Source: Tubulanus polymorphus
Lineage: Eukaryota; Nemertea; Palaeonemertea; Tubulaniformes; Tubulanidae
NCBI RefSeq assembly: GCF_964204645.1
Contig: NC_134033.1
Coordinates: 6,358,231 to 6,422,230 of the forward strand
Length of the DNA: 64,000 bases
Direction: 5' to 3'
Shown here: positions 10,735-22,700 of the stretch, piece by piece
Layout: every line of letters begins with the position of its first letter
Numbering within the stretch: the stretch's first letter is position 1
Position numbers and translations under genes: made by a program
The notes under the pieces: model-generated
Told to the model about the DNA's origin: nothing
Database searches by the model: none
Seen by the model: only the letters and a program-made list of their open reading frames with translations

Positions 10735-13700
10735 GTACGTGACTACAATTAGTATATATCCCTGATTACTGTAACTATACACCGATCACATTCGCGAGTA
10801 GATCTAATTCATCGACTCCGTTTGAATTCATATTTTTCGCCGACTGTTGATATATTTAGTACCGATCGCTACCACCAGCTGGCAATGGCGGAGGTTATTG
10901 CGCGAAATTTCCTTTTAGCGGTGGATCCACGATTCCATGGAGAAGGGGTGCACAAATCCAAAGAGAGGGGTCTGGGGGTCCTCTCCAGAATATTTTTAAA
11001 AATTGGTCCTTAAAATTAGATGCGCAGGGACGCGTTCTGGCCTGGGCACGATCGATCAGAGACAGGCATCACGCTGTCACTGGGCTGTCGTATTTATTTC
11101 CGGTAATGGGATATATTCCCAAACCAAAAGCTACCCTCCGTCGCAACCTGCTCTCTGTGCGACATTTTGGTCCATAATTTCGTTAATAATCGGTTTATCT
11201 CTTAATGTTATGCATCAATTTGTTCAGTAAGGAATTTGCATTCAGAAACAAAGCATGAAGTGGCATTTGATTTGTTTGTAAATTTTCATCTATCAGCAGT
11301 AGTTTTCCTAGCATACGCTCGGGTAATGCTGAAAAACGGCTTTTATGGCCCATCACGTGGCGCCACCTACTTTTTTTTGATATACTATTAAGCAGGTGAT
11401 GACGTCACTGTAACGTTTCCGATTGTCCGCGGAGCGGATTTTTCAGCATTACATGAGCGTAGGCCTATATGCTGAGTAAACTATCGCTCATAAATGACAA
11501 CAAAAACAACTTTAGTAAAAATTGTTGTTTATTTCTGAAGTCCTCACTGAACAAGTTGTTGCGTATTAAAGGTAGATAAACTGTTTATTAACGAAATTAC
11601 GGACCAAAACGTCGCACGGAGAGCAGGTGTGACAGACAGTAATTGAATTTTTCCAATTTGACAAGAAAACTCCCAATGAACTCTGGTTTTAAAACATATA
11701 ATTTCTATTTGTTATGATGTTGTAAGCATCGTTAAAATGCAAACAAGTTCTCTACAATTAATGTAAGCATACACCGACAAAGTGACTGGAGACAACTAGT
11801 TGCTAGTGTAGTGAGCGAGTACCCTGCTCACATCGAAAATCTAATGAAAACAGCAACTGCGTGCCGTGGCTCATGCTGGTCGCTAGGTCCAAAGCGCACG
11901 CATCGACAGCAACTGAGATGTGTAATCTAGCAAATATTCTCGGGGCATCTCGAATCAAGTGACAAATTGCTTTGTTTTGGTCAGTTGCAACCATGTGTTT
12001 TTGATTATCGAGCGCCCACATCGACGGATATGATCGACACGTTCGAGCAACTGATTGTATCCAGCCAGTTGCTCTCATGTGCCGAAAACTGCCCGGCAAC
12101 TAGTTGTCTCCAATCGCAGTGTCGATGTAGACTAGGCTTTACGTTACCAGCTTTTGTATAGTCACTAAGAATGAATGGCAGCTTTTTGGAACACTGCCAG
12201 TTTCCCGGAAAACTTTAACTAGGCCACACGTCAAGGCATGTTTTCGCATGATGCACACTTGACTTCAAACATACGTAGCTCATCATAGTAGTCGGTCGGA
12301 CGTTTTATTAAAAGATAATTTCAATGAATCCCAGGAAAAAGTTTTCACTCCGTAAATTTGAAGTCGGATCGGTCGGGTTACGGCAAACAGACCATTATTT
12401 TGGGATGGCCTTACGATTTTTGAAATATCGCTTCGCGGCTCGCTTGTCAACGAATTGATATAATTACCTGCCCCGAAATGGTGTGATTTCAGTGAGCTAG
12501 CATTAATAACCCCAATGACTGTTGACAAAAATTTGACAAGCGAGCCGAGAAGTGGCAAAGCTCGGCCGCGAGTGGGGGGAGGGGTATCCCTCTCTTTAGG
12601 CCTAATTCTTACGCGGCTCGAAGACCTTGAATTTGCTGAAACGATGTGAGGGTAATCAGTGCATAAAACTAATCAAATTTTTGTCAACAGTCATTGGGGT
12701 TATTAATGCTGGTCAAATTGTCCTCTAGTTTGTATTAAATGTTGAAATTGACAAGAAATTTTATTTTTCCTCCTCAAATTGAGTGGGTCATGAAACATTG
12801 TTCCAGTAAATATTCTTAACAAACCCATCCAATGGTGTCTGGTTAAAAAATTGTGACGATTTCGAGACAAAATCAACTTTCTAGTAAAGATCTCATTAAC
12901 CCATAAATAACCCATTGTAATGAATTGCTGATGACATTTCGATTCTAAAACAGCAATATTTAATGTAATTCATTGAACCATTTATGAGAGGTGCAGATCT
13001 GCACTTTTACCGAGCTTTGACCTTGTTAGTTTGTTAAAAATGATACAATTTACCGTAATCTACGATAAAAACTCCCCTGGGGTCGCCATCTTATTTATCC
13101 ATGATGCAGCTGTTTTACCCATGATCCAATGATCGTCAGCCTTTTAACTATGAGCTTACTATACAGAAAGGCTGGAAATGCTCCTATCTCTGTAATGTTT
13201 AAATCTACCTGAAAATATCAGGACGAAGAGACATTCGGTTATTTACGACAGAGTGCTCATGCCCCACCATCTGGTGGGCGTACTTCTGCCATACTATTCA
13301 AAAATCAATTTTTTTCCCAGTTAAAATCTTTAACGGAGCTAAAACATTTCCAAAAAATCATCTACAATTGATATCATGGGCGCTCCTTATATTTCAGGAT
13401 TTAAATTGACACCTCTGAACGAACTTCAGCAATCGTCGGCAGCGTTCGGTTGTCCCGATATTTGCAGGTAGATTTAAGCATTACGGAGTGTTTCCTGCCT
13501 AATAGTAGTAATAATAGTAAATTTCCTGCCTAATAATCCTAGTAATAACATATCGCTGGTGAATTATTAGATATTTATCCATTATCAAGTGCCTGTGTCC
13601 TTACCCTTCAAGATCTCCCCTTCTCTCGTGGTGTTAGGGAGCATCCATAAAACCCTATGGAAAGCCTGTTGTCTTTGTTGCCGTTAGTAGATTGATTGGG

Positions 13701-16700
13701 TGTTTCACTCACTCATTGAGAATGCGAAGGTGCTGCCTCAGTCGGGATAGCTATTCTGTCCCTCTCTTGTGCCCACAATGTATTCGCTCCTTTCTTCATC
13801 CTTCACAATCAGAACTGAAAATTTAGAACAATGCGTTACAGTGCCAGCACCGCTATCCCATTCAATCCTATCTGGAATGCTGATAAAACAAGATGGTGGC
13901 TCTTTCAACCCCAGAAAATTAGATGGCGAGATTGAAGAGGGTTAGAGTCTTGAGGGTTATGGTTAGGGTTACGGTGTCTCTACATCGTGTCAACACGGAT
14001 ATAGTGTTCTATCAATCGTGATTAGGATTTTAAGGTTTAGGGTTATGCCTAGGATTAAGTTATGCACTGTAATTAATAGGATAACTTAGGATAAGGCAAT
14101 AAGTAGTGAAAAAGTTTGAACCCAATGGTTAAAGCACTGCGTTGAACCCCAATTTTCTTGGTTTTATTACTACTTGGAATTCACGAAATACAGCAGACTC
14201 TGCAGTGCCAGCACTGGAAATCAAGATCACAGTACCAGAAGCCCTACTGAACTCTAGGCACGGCGAATTAAAAAGGCTAAGGTTGCTTCCATGACAAAAG
14301 AGTTAGAATTGTATTAATAATAATCTGTATAAAGGCAGTCATCTCGAAGGATTTATTGGATACTATGACTTCAACGATGTCATGTGTGGATTTTTGTAAT
14401 GTAGGCAGCCATCTCTTCTGGATGTGTTTTAAATCCTACACCATTCCAGATGATGTCTAGGCAGTATCTATTTAGGCAGAGATTGTGATTATTTTGTAGG
14501 TGCGACGGAAACAGTGGCAATCGGTCTGTTAGAAGCATGTAACAGTAATTTGGAGTTAGCGATAGGGATGCACATGGATAATGACGGCGGGAACATAGCT
14601 GGAGGGGCAGAGGTTGGATCAGATTCTTCACCACTACCGGCGTCTGCTTCAAACACCGCTAGCGCCACCAGTAGTTCCTCAAATTCATTAGCTGGTGACA
14701 GGTACGTCAGCACAACATTTTGATTTAAAAAAGCTATCAAATGGGCTTTTGGGTATTCTTGCTAGATTTTTCTAGTAGGCCAATCAATGAAGACGTGGTG
14801 AATAATATTGTGGCAATAGAGGATTCTACTTGCGACAAGTTAAGTTTGTATATCCAATCTCTTTTAACGCCATATGTTCCAATGTTCCAATATGTTCTTA
14901 ATGTAAGGGATAACCTTTCACTCGCACTAATTGGACTTCGCATAACTGGAATTTCCTTAGTGATCAACGGTTCAACCATCGCCAATATATCATAGAATGA
15001 TTCCCTGTCAATTCGATGGAATGCTTTGAATTGGGCAGGATCTTCGACATTTAACTCTTGGATCAAGTTATTATACATCCCTTGAGCATTCCTGCGCAAA
15101 ATCCACTGGCGACTCCAACAAGTACGCTGCGAAGTCCTCAATTTTCGTTTGTTTCGACGGGACAGAAGCCAAACTACAAGGGAAGGGCTGTTTCTTCATC
15201 TTCCGATGACGACGACGACGACGATTCACTCATGGCTGCCATTTTCGGATGAGTGGTGGTCATGTGAACGACACACTTGCCGCAGTAGCTTTCGCGCAGC
15301 GTCGTTTTCGGCTCGTGTGCGGGCGCCGTATTTCTGCGCCAAATGCGTACGCATTTGGCGCTCGTGTCCTGGGGCCTTAAGGATACACCACGTTTACTCA
15401 AAGCCTGGTGTTACTGTTGCAATCGAGGATTATATCAATGGCTAGTGAGAATCATTTACGATTCCACTCATGGCAAGTGAGGATCCACCAAATTTGCTAG
15501 TTACTTATGATAACCTGGTAATATAACTAGCAATCAAGGATTCCACTTACTGGTGAGTGAAGTCTTTGACCAATGCGTCGCTAGTTGTTACTCAGTCTTC
15601 TTTTACATTTCAATAGAAAATGACTTAAAGCTGAAATTGAATTAATTCATTAGATCCTCTGTAATACGGACATACAGGTGGCTTCATGTTAAGTGTAGGC
15701 CCTATCTATTGAATGATATTGTAGCCAATTCTTAAGTTTGGCAGATAAAGATATATTCGACCGATATTTTCAGCGACTTTGTTCGAGCTCCGATTCCCCA
15801 AAAACGTGAAGTTCTCGTTGAGGCACCACAGTCATATGGTAAGTTTGAGGTTTATTTGATACAAAAAAAATGGATGAACGTTTACATTTTCAATGATGTC
15901 ATGAAAAGGGTTGCCACTGGAAAACTCACGGAATCAGAATCTAGAAAAAAATCTGGAAATTTTACAAATTTTGCCAAAGACGACGTGACAAACGTTAAAA
16001 AAAATTCGGATTATCTATTGACCATGCATTTCTTTATCAGTACGTGATTCAATGAAAATGAATAAGTTAAAACATTTTGAATTTAGATATATCTCTGATT
16101 CACTCAGGAATTTTGTGTAATCACATGGAAAAATCATGGAAAGCTCGACGGGATATGTAATTGGTTGAAAGTGGTCACCGTGACAAAGAGTGTGTTGATA
16201 ATTGCTTCGATGTCATTGTTTTTTGCAGGTGTAAAACGTAGACGACCAGCGCGTTCGGTGTTCGATGGGTTTCGAGATTTCCAAGCAGAAGCCAGTGAGT
16301 CCATACATTAGTCCTCTATATGATATACATGTATTTCCAAACTCTTATGAATTCATCCAGGCATCAATCTGCAGGCAGGAACAGTCCCTTCTAGGGGTGG
16401 ATCCTGGATTCTGGTGGAGCTTATGGGAAAAGAGCACACGCATTGAATATAGGGTCATTATTAACATGCATTTGTGGCACTTAATTGGTGAAAGCTCCAA
16501 AAGGGGGATTTGGATAAATTAGCTACATATTGTTGCATTCTGAGTTCAATACTTTCCTCATTAAATTCACAATTTCACTTTTCTAAACAAAAGTCTTTAG
16601 GAGAAAATTCCAAGTTCACTCAGCTGAAAAAAGGGGCACATGGCCCGAACAACCCCCCTGGATCTGCCACTGGCTTCACTAGTAATGAGGAGTATCTGTG

Positions 16701-19700
16701 ATCACTTAAAGAAAATGTGCTTATGAAATGTCAATGACTGGTGTTTGTAATACATTTTCAATAAGGAATGTCTTCGGTGAAGTTCTAAACACGTCATGTG
16801 AAGTCGCAAATTGTGTAATTTGTGATAAAGTATTGTATATTTCAAGGGTGCCAGGTTCAGGCTGCAGATTGTAAATACCCCAGTAGTGGGTAAATATTTC
16901 GGTTTTTGTTTAGGGCAACAGCAAGAAGCTGCTTCGACCTCGAAAGCAACTGGACCACCGCAACAAAAGAAACGAAAAACTCTCGAAGATCTGTTCCGCC
17001 CACCGATCGACATAATGCAAAAAGGAACATTCCAGTCGGTAAGTGCAGCTCACTGCTGCAGCACAATTGGTTCAGTCCTTGATGAAAGTTTCAGAATGTT
17101 TGTACTGTCACCCTTGCTCAAGTATTTATCGGATAGTCAGATCACATTACTTGCTTCCAATCCTACTTCTTGTTCGTCAATTTACTCGGTGTAAATTGTC
17201 ATTCAGATATGTAAGTCTTCAACATAATGATGGTTTCAATTAAGACCACTGTCAAGTTTTATTGAATCAAAGGTTTCACAGAAAATCTAGTTATTCCTTT
17301 GCTTCTTTTAATTTAAGAATCTAAGCCCATGTTCAGAATTTTCAGCGGCACTTTGTTTTGATTTATTCATGTTTTGGGTGGAACTTTGAGTAAAGAATGT
17401 TTGAAAGTAGTCACTTGGTCACAGTTAGTGTCGATTGGAATATTCTTCGGACCGAGTTCATAGATGATATAAATCAGTTTGTATCTAAGCCTGGCCCCTA
17501 TTATCGGTTCAATTTTTAGCCCACTTGAGACTTTAGTCCCAGCGGGCTATTGCGTTCACTTTTCGTCCGTTCGTTCGTCCGTCCGTAGACGGAATCCAGT
17601 TATTTTGGGAAGTTTTGAAGACGCTTCAAGGTAATGTCTTGATATTTGGGTTACACATGTATCTACCCTAGACACATCTTCATCCCAAAAACTGGCCCTG
17701 TCAGAATCAAGATGGCCGACTAGCAGCCATTGTTGTTCACCAAAATCAGCACTTTTTACACATGTTTGAACTTTTTGAGGGAAATTTTGAAGACGCTTTG
17801 ATCAATTACATTGGTCTTTCGGATATATGTGAATCCCCCCAGGGCCCATCAACATAACAAAAATTGGGTCGGTCGGACTCAAGATGGCTGTCCTATGACC
17901 TTTTTAGTGCCCAAAAATGTTAATTTTGGCCCGAATTCTGAGTCCTGTAGCTTCCTACTGGTTTGCCATTTCTCATTGCAATTTGTGATGGGTATTCTAT
18001 GGAAAGGGATGTTTTATACCTGAGACAGGTATTTTTCATCAGCCAATTATGACGCAATTGGCGGCCATCTTTGTGTCACCATTACTCATTCGTAAGTGGG
18101 AAAAAGTTTTTCCACATCATATTGATACCTAAGCGTATTTTGCTACCACAATCAATTAGAAAGTTGTAGCTCATAACGTGTTCTATGATTGTGGTGAGTT
18201 TCAAGGTAATTGGATTTCGTATATGGCCACCAGGGGGCGTTGAATAATACAATATCTTAGCATTTCTTTATTATATTCGTACCTATGCATATTTTGTAAC
18301 CACAATCAATTGGAAAGTTGTAGCTCATGACATCATCTATGATTGTTGCGAGTTTTAAGGACATTAGTTTTTCTATATGGTCACCAGGGGGCGTTGAATA
18401 GTAGAATAACTTAGTATTTCCTTATCATATTGGTACCTAGGCATATTTTGTTACCATGATCTATTGCAAAGTTGTAGTTCATGACATGTTCTATGATTGT
18501 GGTGAGTTTCGAGGTCATTGGAGTTTGAATATGGTCACCAGGGGGCGTTGAATAGTAGAATGACTTAGTATTTCCATATTAAATTAGTAACGAGGCATAT
18601 TTTGTTATCACAATCAATTACAAAATCGTAGCTGCTGACATGTTCTATGATTGTGGTGAATTTCAAGGTCGTTGGTTTTTGTAAATGGTCACCAGGGGGC
18701 GTTGAATATTGAAATTGTTAGATTGTTGAGCATTTGAAACCACTTACCAAGTGGGCATGGTGTCCCTGGACCCCTAGTTTAAATTTTAACCAATCATGAA
18801 CCATATTTTAAGGTTAAATAATGAGTGTCAACTAAAATTATAGATTAGCCAGGGTTAATTTTGTAGTATCAACCAGAATTTTAGAAAACTAAACAAACAT
18901 TATTTCATTGATTTTTTTCTAGGCGAGAGATGTAGGAACGGCCAATAAGAAGTGGTTGATGGTTAATATACAGAATGTACAGGAATTCTGCTGTCAGGTG
19001 TTGAACAGGGATGTGTGGAGCAATCCATCTGTTAAATCGTTAATCAGGCAGCATTTCATATTTTGGCAGGTAATTAAATTTGGAAGTACATGTTGGTGGA
19101 GATCAGTGTAGCCTGGGCTCCCCATGCCACCTTCAAATATTTACTGTGTGAAGTCTGGCCACTAACTTTTTAAAGTGTGCTGAGTGTTCTTTGTCTAGTG
19201 CTTTTATACATGTATTATGTAATTCATCTTGAATTAAAAATGTCTGGAGACATCCTGACCATGCGCTTAGTCACAATTGACGGTATATAGGTGTCGATAA
19301 AGTGCTGAATGTTTAGGGGCATGAGTCCACTTTGCACGAAAAGCACTGAACTGCCATAAATTTTTGAAATTCTGAGCGGTTGTATATATTGTAGGTATAT
19401 CATGATAGCGAAGAAGGGCAGCGTTTTTCACAGTTTTACAAGTGCAGCGAATGGCCGTACATTGCCATCCTCGATCCTAGAACCGGGGAATTTCTCGTTT
19501 CCTGGTCAAAAATAGACGCTACATCATTTTGTGATCTCGGTGAGTATGGTGATATAACACTTTACATAAACTGTAGGAATTGCTGGCACACAAAGCTATG
19601 ATGTCAATCAGAAATCACATTTTCTCTAGTTTCTCTTTCTTTTGCCTAGTTACTTTATTTATAGCTATGCACCAATTTGACTATGCAACAGGCTAAATCA

Positions 19701-22700
19701 GCCATTTTGGAAATCCTGAAAATTCTCAGGCCGTTCGGGATATTTGTAAACCTAGAGCAAATAGTGATGTTGAATGACTAGGTCCAGTGTGACATTTTGT
19801 TGTCGTTAATTATTGGTAAAAATCCTGCATTGTTTATTTTTATATTGACTCGGAGAAATTCGCCGTTCAAGGTGGATGCCTTGGGTAGGGATATCTTAGG
19901 AGTTTCCGGAATTAAGCAAAAAGTATTCTCCCTGTCCTGGAGATGCTGATTGCACTAATTCCTGGAGTAGTGCGCATAGGGTCCGCTAGAAATGGAAAGA
20001 AATCCTACCAAGCAGGCGACTCCAGATATGAACTAACTTTAACTCCTTCAGTTGAATCCTAGCACCAAATGATGGGTTGCGGATTTAATCAGCATTTCTG
20101 AAACGATTTGATTTTCTTTTCAGTCCGAATATTTTTGTCTGAACATCCTGCCTTAGATGGCGAAAGTCCATCCAGTGAAACCAGGACCAAGGTAAGAATC
20201 AATATAAATCGTTGTTTAAATTTAATCCTTTATGTGGGCCAGTTGCTCAAAGGTCTCCTTAAGTTAACTGATTGATAGAAGACACATGATGACAATAGAA
20301 ACTGCTTTGTTGCTACAGCAATAATTATCCACTGATGTTACCAGGGGTTAGATTTTGAGGCGCGCAATCGCGCTCGCGCGCCTACGTGCACGTAAAATAT
20401 CTCGTAGAAGCGCTACTCACAGCGCACCTAAAGGCGTTTTTATTTAAGCAACTCGAATCAACACGGATCGAATCGCCCATTTATTTAAGTCTTATTCAAT
20501 AGCGTGTGCAAAATTGTAGAAAGTGTATTGATTTCCCAAAACCTTGGTGCAAAGTAGAAAGTTTATTGATTTCCCAATAACTTGTAAAATAGAGAGTAAG
20601 TATAAGTATCCTTGCAGTGTGGAGGTTCCAGCTAAAATCATCTTCTATCATGTTGCATCCTGTGTCAGATCTTGTGAGGAACCAGTTTGGGGATAACTTA
20701 CCTGCTCCATACTGAAAACTGGAAGATTTGCATGATCCACAATCTGCCATATTGTTTTCTACTGATTTGCATAAAAACTTTCCATCTTTTGGGTAATTTA
20801 ATTAACAGCATTCAAAGATGAAAGATGCCTGGAAATAGCGTTTCCAAGCCCCTAGAGTTCAAAATTATTCGCGGGGGAGGGCCCCCAGACCCCCACGAGG
20901 GACTTCGCGCCTACGGTGCTCGTTTCGTCACATTAACAAAATTCCAATTGAGCACCTAACCAAATCTAGGTGCTCAATTAGTAGAGCTCCTACAATTTTT
21001 AGAATCTAACCCCTGTGTTACGCTAACAAACTTCTGCGCAACTGGTCCCAGATGATTTGGCATTTTCGAAAATCTTTTTGGGTGATAGATATATGTCTCT
21101 GCATTGGAGGATTTTGATTGGGGGGCCATCAGGTGTTTAATCAAGAACATGAATGAGTTGACCTAGTAGATGGCCCTGTCACAACCTCAACGCATCTTTT
21201 GAATGGACAATTTGAGCTGTTCAAATTGAATGGAGTATATGTTTATGTCATCTGATAGTAAAGTTATTTTGTGTAGTAAATGATTAACAGCACAAGCTCT
21301 CTCCCATGTGATTCGTGGGAGGGAGATACTCAATTATGTAGGATTAATCAATGGCGAGGATTTTATCGAATACCAAAAATCAACCAAGAATGTGGTCAGT
21401 GGCACTCGTACATTCATGATTGGTATTACTACCTCTAGCTTATATCTCTTGTATTAGTTGTCACCCTGAGGAGAACTAACATTAGTGATACGCTTAGTGC
21501 CCAGGAGTCATCTATCATGGCAGGCACCCCGAATTGCTCCTGGATGGACAGAGGCAATGAGGATCTAGTATCTTACCCTGGGACCCTACATTGTATGCGG
21601 TTAGAACCCACAATTTGGCGTCCTTGGTTCGTACGCTCTTACCACTTGTTCGCACAGGGACTATACAGTTTTTGTTTTAGTATGTCAGTCTACTCTCATC
21701 CAATTAAGATACTACTCGGACAACTGGGACTTCTATATGACACTGTGTTTTCTTGATTTTACGCTATGAGTAATGCGTTTTAACCAACTTTGACTGTAGT
21801 TAATCAATATTAGAGGAACTTGTTATTGCGTAATGGGGTGAAAACTCTAAAGCCTACTTGACGTGAGTCCTGAGTACAGCATTACTTTTAATGATTAGTG
21901 TTCATGAAAAAGAAAAAGGTCTCTGCAGGGAGTTAGATAGAGATGCGCCAGTGGTTCAAACGCAGCCTGTTAAATGGTTAAACATCTTATTTCACAGAAC
22001 ACAATCAAGGAGAATGATTTACCATCGATCAATGACATAGAAGTTGAAGAATACATGGAATGCGTCCTAGAAGAATGCAACCAGCCCAATGATGTACAGG
22101 ACGTACAACCAGAATTGGATATTCAATTGACGGAAATCAAGATTAAAGATGAACATGATGAATGTCTTAAATGTAAAAGTGATGAACCTTTGATTCCAGT
22201 GCACGGTCATCACTGCAGTAACCACCTGGATGGATCGAAAGCGGATGGTTATGAGATCACTTCAACGAAAATCGAGAGTCAGGAAGATGGACAATGCAGG
22301 GAAAGTCTAAAAGGCAAAGATCTACCCGGTAGCCATGTCCGAAAGATGGTGGTAATTTTGAGGTCCCTTTGTCAATAGGTGAAGAAAACAATAAAAGTGT
22401 AAAAGGTGAAGATGACGGACCATTTCAAGGATGCAGTAGTGCTCGACCAAAGCGTCACTGTCGCATATTGCCAACTACCGTAAAAACCGGCGTATAAGTC
22501 GAGGTCGATTTTTAGACCTACATTTCATGATTTTAACATATATCCGGCTTATAAGTCGAGTCCCTTTTAGAAGAATAATTACTAGTATCATTGTATTGAA
22601 TATCGACACATACTCGAATCTCATCGGATTTCGGTTTAGGCGCGACAACAAGCGGCGAGACCCATGGCGTTGGGCCATCAACTTTCTCTATAATACCGTC

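Larger units (their letters stand above)
14737..15376 (-). mobile_element. Harbinger (PIF) DNA transposon remnant, 5' part only
   Basis: Minus-strand coding pieces match the N-terminal part of Harbinger-type transposases: SESSSSSSSEDEE (about 15174-15236), NAQGMYNNLIQELN, HRIDRESFYDILAMVEPLI and SASERLSLTLRTYWNIG (14737-15090). The DDE catalytic domain is absent, and the fragment stops about 36 bases from UBXN7 exon 2. The outer end, read on the minus strand, starts GGCCCCAGGACACGAGCGCC after TTA, with a 26-bp palindrome just inside. A Harbinger end with a TTA target is inferred; the other end was not found. Confidence 0.7.

Noticed and set aside
13930-14090. TTAGGG-like words suggesting an interstitial telomere repeat
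   Set aside because: Only two or three scattered words (gggttagag, ggttagggttacgg), not a tandem array.
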